Shown: positions 14,415-22,376 of the stretch, piece after piece
Numbering within the stretch: position 1 is the first letter of the stretch
How the letters are laid out: each line of letters opens with the position of its first letter
NCBI GenBank assembly: GCA_947442255.1
Contig: CANEVO010000063.1
Location: forward strand, 1 to 24,036
Direction of reading: 5' to 3'
DNA: 24,036 bases
DNA from: Opitutia bacterium
GTDB lineage: Bacteria; Verrucomicrobiota; Verrucomicrobiae; Opitutales; Opitutaceae
Program-made: the position numbers and the translations under genes
The notes under the pieces: generated by a model
Seen by the model: the letters and a program-made list of their open reading frames with translations, nothing else
Told to the model about the DNA's origin: nothing
Database searches by the model: none

Positions 14415-15401
14415 GTGAGACAGCCGCGAATCAAAATTCCGTCACGGGAGGGTGAGGCAACCTACCATTGCATCAGCCGCACGGTAAACGGCGAGTGGTT
14501 GCTCGACGATGTGGCAAAGGAGGTCCTGCGTCGCCAGCTCTGGCAGGTGGCTGACTACTGCGGTGTCCAAGTACTGACGTACAGTATCCTCTCGAATCAC
14601 TTTCATGTCTTGGTGCGCGTTCTTCAGCAGCAGGCCCTTGCCGATGGCGAGTTGTTGCGCCGCTATCGGGTTCTGTATCCCAAGCCGACGCGATACCAGG
14701 CCTCTTGCCTCGCGGTCATCGAGACCGGATTGGCCCGAAATGACCCTGAGGCCATGGCGTGGCGACAACGCCAGTTCGCGCTGATGGGCGATGTATCGCA
14801 GTTCATGAAGCTCTTAAAGCAGCGGTTTTCGATCTGGTTCAACCGAACGCACCAACGTTTCGGTACACTTTGGGCTGAACGCTTCAAAAGCGTATTGGTC
14901 GAAACGGCGACAGGCGCCCTTCAAACGATGGCCGCCTACATTGACTTGAACAGCGTACGCGCAGGCCTCGTTACGGACCCGAAAGACTACCGTTTCTGTG
15001 GCTACGCCGAGGCGGTCGCAGGGAACCGAGAGGCCCAAGAGGGCATTGGCGCGGTGCTGACGGGGCGAGGGTGGTCTGAGGTGCAGTCGCAGTACCGTGA
15101 ACTGCTCTTCGGCGTCGGAAGCAGCGCACGCGCGAGGAAGGCAAGTCTCATGGCAGTGAACGTTCAACGGGTCATGGCTGAAGGTGGGAAGATCCCGCTG
15201 GCGGTCGTGCTCCGCTGTCGAATCCGCTATTTTACTGATGGGGCGGTGCTCGGAAGCAGGGGCTTCGTGGAAATCCACCTTGCAAGATACCAAGAGAAGA
15301 CCGGCCGTTGCGAACGCACTCGAACCCGTCCGATGCCGTCCTGGGTCGATTGGGGTGATCTGGCGACACTTCGTGGGCTGAGGCAGCAGGCGATCACGTA
15401 G
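14415..15401 (+). CDS. REP-associated tyrosine transposase (IS200-like Y1 domain)
   Basis: 328 aa from the GTG at 14415, which gives MRQPRIKIPS, a normal family start; the open frame reaches back to a GTG at 14367 (344 aa), with another GTG at 14394 behind a GGAGG. The HUH motif is HFHVLV in SILSNHFHVLVRVL. The catalytic tyrosine is most likely the Tyr of MAAYIDLNSVRAGLV, the conserved helix of this family. YHCISRTVNGEWLLDD near the start is also typical. After about residue 230 a C-terminal extension rich in Arg follows, whose role is unknown. The enzyme would act on single-stranded hairpin repeats; the flanking AGGGACAGG-type repeats are its likely substrates. The frame looks intact. Confidence 0.88.
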   Translation: MRQPRIKIPSREGEATYHCISRTVNGEWLLDDVAKEVLRRQLWQVADYCGVQVLTYSILSNHFHVLVRVLQQQALADGELLRRYRVLYPKPTRYQASCLAVIETGLARNDPEAMAWRQRQFALMGDVSQFMKLLKQRFSIWFNRTHQRFGTLWAERFKSVLVETATGALQTMAAYIDLNSVRAGLVTDPKDYRFCGYAEAVAGNREAQEGIGAVLTGRGWSEVQSQYRELLFGVGSSARARKASLMAVNVQRVMAEGGKIPLAVVLRCRIRYFTDGAVLGSRGFVEIHLARYQEKTGRCERTRTRPMPSWVDWGDLATLRGLRQQAIT

Positions 15402-15428
15402 CGCTGCGAAGGGGCGACTATCGCAGCG
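15402..15428 (+). other. hairpin directly after the RAYT stop codon
   Basis: CGCTGCGA (15402-15409) pairs perfectly with TCGCAGCG (15421-15428) across an 11-nt loop. No T-run follows. It could end the transcript or be part of the DNA structure recognised by the transposase. The rest of 15429-15584 holds no gene that I can support. Confidence 0.45.
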
Positions 15429-15584
15429 GCGGGTCGGCGCTTCTGGCATTCACCAGTGACGCGAAGTCTCGCTTTCAGTTGAGCCGGCAACCAGCCGGCC
15501 ATCCCCGCCCGACCGTTGTCGGCCGTAGCCCCCCGAATCGCGATCCTGCAAGCTACGCTCTCTCATCCTCGGCAGGTGCAGCTG

Positions 15585-15601
15585 TAATTGACCTGTCCCT
15601 T
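15585..15601 (-). repeat. right end repeat of the RAYT unit
   Basis: Exact reverse complement of the 17-nt word at 14337-14353. Together the two define the unit's ends. Confidence 0.85.
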
Positions 15602-15630
15602 CTCGAAAGCGCGAAAGAAAGGACCGAACA

Positions 15631-15651
15631 TAATTCGCCTGTCCCTTTTGA
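15631..15651 (-). repeat. additional AGGGACAGGC-type repeat
   Basis: On the minus strand the core AAAAGGGACAGGCGAATTA immediately follows the stop codon of the DUF3347 gene. It is the same orientation as the right end repeat 30 bp away. Confidence 0.75.
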
Positions 15652-16098
15652 TTACGGTTTCACCTTCGGAGCGCCGCAGCGGAGCATCGACTTGCCGTAG
15701 TAGGGGTTCGCGACCGGACCGGTGGGCTGGACCCAGCTCGCGCGTGCCATCGGGCAGTGCATTACGGTGACGTTCTTTTCGGTAACAGTCAGGGGCTCGA
15801 TGTCGTCGCTCAGCGCCTTGAACACGGTGCGGGCCTTCGTGATGTCCGGGGCCGCGACGAACTCCTTCGCCCGAGCCACAATCCCGGTCATGCCATCCGC
15901 CTCGGCCAGCTTCGCCAACTCCACTCCGGCGGTCTGGGCCGTCTTTAGATCGTCTGCCGCGAGGGCCGTGGCCATCGGCACGTACGCGGTAAGCAACTCG
16001 CAGCCATACTTCGGTGCGGCGTCACTGGCGGCGAGCAGAACGGTTGCTCCACCCAGAATCAGGCCGACGGTGAGAAAACGAAAGAGGCGCGTCATCAT
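15652..16098 (-). CDS. secreted DUF3347-like metal-binding protein
   Basis: 148 aa. Residues 1-24 are a signal peptide (FLTVGLILGGATVLLAA). The middle is helical and Ala-rich (ALAADDLKTAQTAGVELAKLA). The C-terminal motif HCPMARASWVQ (114-124), then VANPYYGKSMLRCG (129-142), matches DUF3347, which in other proteins sits beside CusB-type copper/silver efflux components and is thought to bind metal through His, Cys and Met. It probably works in the periplasm with the metal locus to the left, from which the RAYT unit separates it. ATG codons at 16098 and 16095 are both usable starts. 16099-16351 contains nothing I can identify. Confidence 0.82.
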   Translation of the reverse strand: MMTRLFRFLTVGLILGGATVLLAASDAAPKYGCELLTAYVPMATALAADDLKTAQTAGVELAKLAEADGMTGIVARAKEFVAAPDITKARTVFKALSDDIEPLTVTEKNVTVMHCPMARASWVQPTGPVANPYYGKSMLRCGAPKVKP

Positions 16099-16351
16099 GG
16101 CGAGAGAGTAGTCGCACCCGGTCGGGAATCAACCCGGTTGAAAGAGAAAACCCGGAGGCCGCCGAAGCCCCGATCGTCGGGAGATTCAGCCTGAAGCCAG
16201 GAAGCCATGAGAACTTCCCTCCGAGCCCAGCGGATTCAGCGGGGCCGGGAGTCAACGGCTCGATCGCCGGCGACAGCCTAGCGTCAGGCGTTCCTAGTCT
16301 CGGCTCGGTTCGAGCTTGGGTAAGTCGGGCAAGCTTCGCTTAAAACGATCG

Positions 16352-16855
16352 TCACGGAGCGAGCATCGCATCGTCCGCGGTAAACTGCTTTCGATCCGGG
16401 CCGGCACTGCGGATCTCCATTCGCGTCGCACTTTCCGCGTGAAAAAAATAGGGCGTGCCCCAGCGGTCACAAAGTTCGCCCTCCGGATTTAACGCCGGAT
16501 GTCCCTCGGGAATAAAGACCAGCCGAAGCGGGTTCCCGCCGCAGAGGACTGCCGTGATTTCGGCATTGTTGCCGACGGGGTTTCCCTCCCGGAGATAGTT
16601 CGAGCGATAGGTCTCGAGGATAGCGGCGACAAGGCGGAGGTCCGCAGCGACGCCGGCCGAAGCGTTCAGATCATCTGCCAGCGCAGTCGCATCCACGGGA
16701 GGGATTCTCGATTTTTGATTTTTGATTTTCGGCTGGGCGGCCGGCGTAGAATCGCCGGTTCCCCGGCGATCCGCAGGGCGTTCATTGACTCGCCACAGCA
16801 GCAAGGCGAAGAGGAGCACCGCGGTGACGGCGGCGTATTGAAGCGGGCGTTTCAT
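16352..16855 (-). CDS. pseudopilin-like secreted protein
   Basis: 167 aa from the ATG at 16855; a longer frame from 16897 is less likely. MKRPLQYAAVTAVLLFALLLW is a membrane anchor or signal. A Pro/Lys linker follows, then NYLREGNPVGNNAEITAVLCGGN and the C-terminal DRWGTPYFFH, IRSAGPDRKQFTADDAM. The last pattern (DRWGTP, SAGPD, TADD) is typical of type II pseudopilin C-termini, but the N-terminal prepilin peptidase motif is not evident. It may be a detached domain used in secretion or surface structures. It lies about 46 bp downstream of the Ig-like gene and may be co-transcribed. Confidence 0.7.
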   Translation of the reverse strand: MKRPLQYAAVTAVLLFALLLWRVNERPADRRGTGDSTPAAQPKIKNQKSRIPPVDATALADDLNASAGVAADLRLVAAILETYRSNYLREGNPVGNNAEITAVLCGGNPLRLVFIPEGHPALNPEGELCDRWGTPYFFHAESATRMEIRSAGPDRKQFTADDAMLAP

Positions 16856-16901
16856 GGTCGCAGCCCCGAGGGAACGCCGGTCCGAGACCGACATCACTCA
16901 C

Positions 16902-17237
16902 TCAGAGGAACCCGAGGTTCGGGTTGGCGAAGCGGCCGATGTTGGGGAAGGCCACGCTGAGATTGGTGGCGCTGACCCCGAACCACCGGGCGAGGGTGGC
17001 GCTGGTCGCGCCGGAGACGGCGGCGCCATTGGCAAGAGCGCTGCCGTTAAACTGCCATTGGTATGACAGCGAGCCGGCGCCGGTGGCCGCGACGGTGAAC
17101 GTCGCCTTGGCGCCAGCGGTGGCGTTTTGGCTCTGCGACGCGGTCGAAATCACCTGCGCGTGAAGCACCGGAGCCAGAAAGGAGGCCAGCGTCAGGCACA
17201 GCGCGACGGTAAAGGGGTAAAGTCGAAAGAGGGTCAT
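16902..17237 (-). CDS. short secreted protein with Ig-like segment
   Basis: 111 aa from the ATG at 17237. Residues 1-28 are a signal peptide (TVALCLTLASFLAPVLHAQ). Next comes a single Ig-like segment, QNATAGAKATFTVAATGAGSLSYQWQFNGSALANG, of the kind repeated many times in large secreted proteins of Opitutaceae. After SGATSATL the expected remainder is missing and the chain ends NPNLGFL. This suggests an internally deleted remnant of a larger multi-Ig protein whose first and last pieces were joined in frame. It may still be expressed and exported. AGGGACAGG-type repeats start 140 bp upstream. Confidence 0.6.
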   Translation of the reverse strand: MTLFRLYPFTVALCLTLASFLAPVLHAQVISTASQSQNATAGAKATFTVAATGAGSLSYQWQFNGSALANGAAVSGATSATLARWFGVSATNLSVAFPNIGRFANPNLGFL

Positions 17238-17378
17238 GCCACGCGGAAGATTCGGTTGAGCAAGGCGAGGGCTGGTTTCGATGACGCCAATGACCACCGT
17301 GAAGTAACTCAACGACGAGAAAATTACGGCAGATTAGCGAGATGGGACGAATCTTTTACCGCGGGCGTCGGGTCGCGC

Positions 17379-17434
17379 TTAAAGGGACAGGCCCATAACG
17401 AACCTCTTAAAGGGACAGGCTCATAACGAACCTC
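17379..17434 (+). repeat. two tandem 28-bp AGGGACAGGC-type repeats
   Basis: The unit TTAAAGGGACAGGC(C/T)CATAACGAACCTC occurs twice in direct tandem with a 28-bp period, the two copies nearly identical. The core is shared with the RAYT ends and with the array at 4421-4550. It lies in a 325-bp gap (17238-17562) that holds no gene. Confidence 0.85.
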
Positions 17435-17480
17435 CAGTGGCACAAATCTTCTGACCCGTGGAGTGCTCGCTGATCCTGGT

Positions 17481-17531
17481 TCACGGGCCGGGCGGCCCGT
17501 GCCACGGCTACTCGCGCACGCTGGCAGCCAC
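17481..17531. repeat. composite palindromic repeat
   Basis: 17481-17505 is a variant of the CACGGGTC palindrome (CACGGGCC-GGGC-GGCCCGTG, then CCAC). 17508-17531 matches the copy at 8322-8345 at 19 of 24 positions. The two palindrome types found separately elsewhere are here joined head to tail, about 30 bp past the pyruvate kinase stop. Confidence 0.65.
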
Positions 17532-17562
17532 GGTGTCGGATGCGATCGGACGACCCTAAAAC

Positions 17563-19005
17563 CTACCGGACAGTCCGCAGCTGTACGCTGTCCACCAAGC
17601 GATCCATCGCCACGATATCGGTTGCGACGACGAGCTTGTCGCCGACGGCGAGCCGGCCCTCGCGGCGCAGGAGGGTGATGGCGTGCTCGATCGTCTCGTT
17701 GGGATCCGAAGCGAGCGGCATCAGATAGGGTTCGACCGCGCGGAGCAGGCGGAGGTGACGGAAAACATCGAGGGAAGGCGTGAACGCGAGAATGGACGAC
17801 CGGGCGGGCCGGAGGAGCGCCAGGCCCTGGGCCATGAAACCGTGGCGCGTGAACGTGAGCAGCTTCGAGCGCGGCAGTTCGTTTGCGAGCACGACCGCGG
17901 AGTGCAGCACCTTCATCCGCTCGGCGGTGAAGACGGCGGGAAAACTGTTCTGAGGCGTTTCCTCCAACTCGATGCGGCGGGCGATGATGTCGAGCATCTG
18001 CACGCACTCGAGCGGGTACTTCCCGGTGGTGGTTTCACCGGAGAGCATCACGCAGTCGGCCGATTCAAACACGGCGTTGGCGACGTCAGTGATTTCCGCG
18101 CGGGTCGGAACTGGCTGCGAGATCATCGACTCGAGCATGTGGGTGGCCACGATGACCGGCCGACCCTGGGCCAGACAGGCGCGGACGGCGCGGCGCTGGA
18201 TGATCGGGAGTTCCTCGAACGGGCACTCAATGCCAAGATCGCCGCGGGCCACCATCAGGCCGTCGCAAGCGGTGACGATCTGATCAAGATTGGTGATGGC
18301 GGTTTGATCCTCGATTTTCGCGATGATGCGGACCTTGGACTTCCGTTCGGCGAGGAAGGTGCGGAGCACCTCGATGTCGGCGGCGGTGCGGACGAACGAC
18401 AGCGCGAGGTAGTCGATGCCCTCCTCGAGGCCCACGATGGAGTCGGCCCGGTCCTTCTCCGTGAAGGGCGGAAGGTTCACCTTCACGCCGGGCAGATTGA
18501 TATGCCGGCGGGACTTGAGCTCGCCGGCGATGACAACGCGGCAGCGGATCCGGGCCGCGTCCTTGGCGAGGACCTCAAGCCGGAGGAGGCCGTTGTCGAC
18601 GAGGACCTCGTCCCCCACCTTGATGTCGTTGACGAGGTCCTTGTAGTTGACGTCGACCGAGCGGATTTCCTCATCGCCGGCTCCGCGTTCGGCGGACATG
18701 GCGGGCTTGACGGTGAAGTCGAAAATTTCGCCGACCTTCAATTCGATCGGGACGGTGACATCGCCGGTCCGGATTTCCGGACCCTTGATGTCCATCATGA
18801 TGGCGACTTCGCGGTTGCAGCGCTGGCTGACCAGCCGGATCCGGCGGATCGCCTTCCGCGTCCACTCGTGCGAGGCGTGCGCCATGTTGAGGCGGATGAC
18901 GTCCGCGCCGGCGCGGATGAGTTTCTCAAGCATCTCCTCACTCTCGCTGGCCGGTCCGAGTGTGATGATGATTTTGGTGCGGCGAAAGGAATCAGGCGCG
19001 CTCAT
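17563..19005 (-). CDS. pyk: pyruvate kinase
   Basis: 480 aa from the ATG at 19005 (MSAPDSFRRTKIIITLGPAS); the frame extends to 19080 but the extra residues are not conserved-looking. It converts phosphoenolpyruvate and ADP to pyruvate and ATP, the last step of glycolysis. Key motifs are TKIIITLGPAS, LNMAHASH (substrate and ATP-site region), MMDIKGPEIRTG, the signature RIIAKIEDQTA with its active-site Lys, VARGDLGIECPFEELP with the metal-binding acids, and MLSGETTTGKYPLECV. The C-terminal domain has ESADCV, ARSSILAFTP and a final LVVATD. Length is normal for the enzyme. It lies 138 bp past the MBL-fold gene on the same strand. Confidence 0.96.
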   Translation of the reverse strand: MSAPDSFRRTKIIITLGPASESEEMLEKLIRAGADVIRLNMAHASHEWTRKAIRRIRLVSQRCNREVAIMMDIKGPEIRTGDVTVPIELKVGEIFDFTVKPAMSAERGAGDEEIRSVDVNYKDLVNDIKVGDEVLVDNGLLRLEVLAKDAARIRCRVVIAGELKSRRHINLPGVKVNLPPFTEKDRADSIVGLEEGIDYLALSFVRTAADIEVLRTFLAERKSKVRIIAKIEDQTAITNLDQIVTACDGLMVARGDLGIECPFEELPIIQRRAVRACLAQGRPVIVATHMLESMISQPVPTRAEITDVANAVFESADCVMLSGETTTGKYPLECVQMLDIIARRIELEETPQNSFPAVFTAERMKVLHSAVVLANELPRSKLLTFTRHGFMAQGLALLRPARSSILAFTPSLDVFRHLRLLRAVEPYLMPLASDPNETIEHAITLLRREGRLAVGDKLVVATDIVAMDRLVDSVQLRTVR

Positions 19006-19143
19006 GGAGGGGCACTTGGTTGCAGGAATCACGCCGTCGCGCAAGAGCCGCAGCCCGCGGGAACCAACTGAGTCTGTCATGAGAGGGGGCGCGGGGAGAA
19101 TTCACTGGGTTTCCTGGCTTCGGGCTCCCCCGGCTCGGATCGA

Positions 19144-19941
19144 TTATTCCAAATCGTAGAATGGCGTGCCGCTCCCCGGTTCCACTACGGAAAACTGGCA
19201 ACCGCTGAGAGCGGACCGAATCCCGGCCAGCGCCAATTCCACGGCGGCGCGGGTGTTGCAGTCGCGGGAGAGGTGGGTGAGATAGACGTGCCGCCAGTGA
19301 GGACTGGCGACAGCGGCGAGCAGTTCGCGCGCGCCCTCGTTCGAGAGGTGGCCGTGGCGTCCGCTGATGCGCTGTTTGGTCGACCACGGCCGGCGGGAGT
19401 CGGCTTGGAGCATCTGCGGGCAATGGTTCGACTCGACCACGACGACATCGCAGCCATGGATGCACTCGCGGACGTTCTGCGGGGCGTGGCCGAGATCGGT
19501 GAGCCAGGCGAGCGAGCGCCGCGGACTGAAGAGGTCTCCCTCGCGGCCGTTGGTGAAGCGGAAGCCAACCGGCTCCTGTGCGTCGTGGGGCACGGCGAAG
19601 CTCTCGACCTCGAGATCGCGGAAGACGAAACGCGCCCCCGTCTGGAAGATCTGCCAGTCCGGCCGGTGTTGGAGGCCGGATTGCACCGCCCGGGCGGTGG
19701 GATCGTTGGCGAACACGCGGATGTGCGGGAATTTCTTCAGGCCCTCGATCCCGGCGGCGTGATCACCGTGCTCGTGGGTGAGGAACACGGCATCGATTCG
19801 ATCCAGCGATTCGCCCAAGGGGGCCAGCAGCGCGCCCAGCCGCCGGGCCGAGAACCCCGCATCGACCAGGACCCGCGCCTGCTCCGTGACGAGGAGCGCC
19901 GCATTGCCCGAGCTGCCGCTGCCGAGGATGGAGAAGCGCAT
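19144..19941 (-). CDS. MBL-fold metallohydrolase, WalJ/YycJ-like
   Basis: 265 aa. The N-terminus FSILGSGSSGNAALL and the metal motif LTHEHGDHAAG (H56, H58, D60, H61) identify a metallo-beta-lactamase-fold hydrolase; VPHDAQEPVGF and LTHLSRDCN carry further likely ligands. Residues 170-215 (VVVESNHCPQML, GRHGHLSNEGA) match the YycJ/WalJ group, nucleases linked to cell-wall control or DNA repair. Substrate is not certain. The ATG at 19941 has GGAG 9 nt upstream, lying in the loop of a TTTTTTGC/GCAAAAAA hairpin. Confidence 0.9.
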   Translation of the reverse strand: MRFSILGSGSSGNAALLVTEQARVLVDAGFSARRLGALLAPLGESLDRIDAVFLTHEHGDHAAGIEGLKKFPHIRVFANDPTARAVQSGLQHRPDWQIFQTGARFVFRDLEVESFAVPHDAQEPVGFRFTNGREGDLFSPRRSLAWLTDLGHAPQNVRECIHGCDVVVVESNHCPQMLQADSRRPWSTKQRISGRHGHLSNEGARELLAAVASPHWRHVYLTHLSRDCNTRAAVELALAGIRSALSGCQFSVVEPGSGTPFYDLE

Positions 19942-19943
19942 GA

Positions 19944-19996
19944 TTTTTTGCTCCGCAAAAAACCTAGGCTGTTTTCCGGCGGGGGTGGAAAACAGC
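19944..19996 (-). promoter_or_regulatory. double hairpin in the MBL-fold gene leader
   Basis: A perfect 8-bp stem (19944-19951 with 19955-19962) carries GGA in its loop, part of the GGAG ribosome site for the gene starting at 19941. A 10-bp stem (19968-19977 with 19987-19996) lies next to it. The first hairpin resembles one after the DUF481-like gene (1229) and one between queD and folE2 (21365-21379). It could affect translation or end an upstream transcript. Confidence 0.5.
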
Positions 19997-20176
19997 GGGA
20001 GCGGGTGGGCAGGCCATGATTCGGGTGGATGGGCTTCGCGGCATGCGTGTTTCCATGCGGGCGGCGCGGCGGTGGCAAGCCCGCAGACCTCCGTAATTCG
20101 GGGAGCGGGGGCGGCGAAAGATATCCGCGACGGGCCAGTGCCAGGCGCGGGGAGGTGCGTGTCCCGCGGGCGCGAG

Positions 20177-20364
20177 GACTGCGAACTCTATGGCCGGCGC
20201 GAGGGCGAGGTCTGGTCGCTGGGGCTGGTGCCCCGCGATCCGGGGGTGCGCCGGGCGATCGGGAGTATCCTGGTGTCGGGTGAGGACGACGCGGTGCGGC
20301 GAATCGAGCTGCGGCGCAGCGCGAAGCAGCACATCGACATGGCCACTGCGCCGCCGCGCCGACC
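20177..20364 (+). pseudogene. LolA-like C-terminal stub
   Basis: In the frame starting near 20177 the DNA encodes DCELYGRREGEVWSLGLVPR, then DPGVRRAIGSILVSGEDDAV and RRIELRRSAKQHIDMAT. This follows the C-terminal pattern of LolA-like lipoprotein carriers (WxLxLVPRD, then a strand ending in IxLxR and a charged hairpin). No start codon, signal peptide or N-terminal half is present upstream, only unrelated DNA from 19997 on. It is read as a gene remnant convergent with folE2. The match was made by eye. Confidence 0.4.
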
Positions 20365-20376
20365 GGCAAGAGCCGT

Positions 20377-21357
<981 letters not shown>

Positions 21358-21364
21358 GGCTGGC

Positions 21365-21379
21365 TTTTGCTCCGCAAGA
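21365..21379 (-). promoter_or_regulatory. small hairpin between queD and folE2
   Basis: On the minus strand the queD stop TAG is followed by GTCTTGCGGAGCAAAAGCC, a 6-bp stem with GGA in the loop. It is nearly the same as the hairpin in the MBL-fold leader (19944-19962). It places GGAG 12 nt before the folE2 ATG, rather far for a ribosome site. Confidence 0.4.
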
Positions 21380-21380
21380 C

Positions 21381-21935
21381 CTAATCGCGGTCCCCCGGAC
21401 CTCGATACTCGGCGAAGTTCCGCGGCGTTTCATAGAGCCGCACGCAATGCAGTTCGCCCGCGGGGAGCGCCGGCGCAATTCGATCCCAGAACGCGATCAC
21501 CAGGTTCTCGGTGGAGGGAATGATCCCATGCAGGAAATCGACGTCGGTGTTCAGGTTCCGGTGATCGCAGTGGTCCACCACGGTGGCGTGCAGGATCCGC
21601 TTGAGCGCGGCCAGATCGAGGACGTAGCCGGTCTCGGGATCCGGCTGACCCCGGACGGTGACCTCAAGGACGTAATTGTGGCCATGCCAGTGCGGGTTGG
21701 TGCACAGGCCATAGGTCGCCACGTTCCACTCCTGGCTCTTCGACGGGTTGTGGAGTCGGTGCGCCGAATTGAAGTGTACCTGCCGGGTGATGTAGACGGT
21801 TCCCGACAGCGGACGGACGGCGCCGGCCTTGGTTTCCGCCTGGGTGGCGACACCCTTGGCCGGCCGGGTGCCCGGCTTGGGCCGGGCCGTAGTGGCGGAC
21901 GGAGCGACGGTTCGGCGATTGGATGAGGCCGGCAT
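21381..21935 (-). CDS. queD: 6-pyruvoyl-tetrahydropterin synthase/QueD family protein
   Basis: 184 aa. After a Lys/Ala/Pro-rich N-terminal extension of about 45 residues the core starts [17 protein letters not shown]. Zinc ligands are H59 (SAHRL), H84 and H86 (HWHGHNY). The catalytic Cys78 lies in YGLCTNPHW, and [10 protein letters not shown] (121-130), STENL (about 141-145) and YETPRN (Glu near 169) complete the active-site pattern. The product would convert dihydroneopterin triphosphate to 6-carboxy-tetrahydropterin for queuosine, or possibly to 6-pyruvoyl-tetrahydropterin; which one is not fixed by sequence alone. It is the first gene of the queD-folE2 pair. Confidence 0.9.
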   Translation of the reverse strand: MPASSNRRTVAPSATTARPKPGTRPAKGVATQAETKAGAVRPLSGTVYITRQVHFNSAHRLHNPSKSQEWNVATYGLCTNPHWHGHNYVLEVTVRGQPDPETGYVLDLAALKRILHATVVDHCDHRNLNTDVDFLHGIIPSTENLVIAFWDRIAPALPAGELHCVRLYETPRNFAEYRGPGDRD

Positions 21936-22376
21936 GGAGGGTTCACGGTTAGCACAAAACCGGCCATGGTCAATCGCCCCGCCGGGCAGCCGTGTCCTAA
22001 CGGCTGCGCCCCGCCGCCCTCCGCCGCGTTGGGGCGCCCCGAAAGAAAAGTTGAGCGCAGACGCCGCGAAACTGACAAATGAATGGTTGCCGCCACCATC
22101 CGGGCTTCGCCTTCCGTGTTTATTCCGCCCCCGCCGTGCAGGCTCCGTGCCGGATTCGGTAGGGGGCGCGGGCCGCGAGCACGGTCCAACCGACGAGACG
22201 ACGAACCAGAAAGTCGTGCGAAGCGGATTACATGCCCCCGGGGGCGGCCCGATAACCGAACATCGAGTGGCGCATGGATTTTACGCGCCGGGTAAGCTGG
22301 CTCGCCATCGAGACCCGGGCGCTGGCAGAATGGTTCGAATTTCCCGTGGCCCGTCTCCGGGCTAAATTCGAGCTGT
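21936..22376. other. 441-bp divergent intergenic region
   Basis: It separates queD from the SDR gene. A 7-bp stem CAGCCGT/ACGGCTG (21987-21993 with 22000-22006) lies about 50 bp upstream of queD, but I could not recognise a preQ1 riboswitch. A frame starting at 22274 is not protein-like beyond about 40 codons. No other gene is supported. Confidence 0.4.

Larger units (their letters stand above)
14337..15601 (+). mobile_element. RAYT unit bounded by a 17-bp inverted repeat
   Basis: AAGGGACAGGTCAATTA at 14337-14353 is repeated exactly in inverted orientation at 15585-15601, and the 1.2 kb between holds a single Y1-type transposase gene. A further inverted copy of the core lies at 15635-15649. 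RAYTs are usually single-copy and flanked by the repeats they act on, which fits. It separates the ECF sigma gene from the DUF3347 gene. Confidence 0.8.

Noticed and set aside
17379..17434. Possible short CRISPR array
   Set aside because: Only two copies in direct tandem with no variable spacer, and the word matches the RAYT repeat family.
17683..19071. 462-codon open frame on the plus strand
   Set aside because: It is antisense to pyruvate kinase, whose motifs are unmistakable; high GC keeps the opposite frame open.
21936..22020. preQ1 riboswitch before queD
   Set aside because: A 7-bp hairpin is present but the A-rich tail and pseudoknot signature of preQ1 riboswitches are not seen.
22333..22342. 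GGTTCGAAT, resembling a tRNA T-loop
   Set aside because: The flanking bases do not pair into a T stem and no acceptor or anticodon arm is present.
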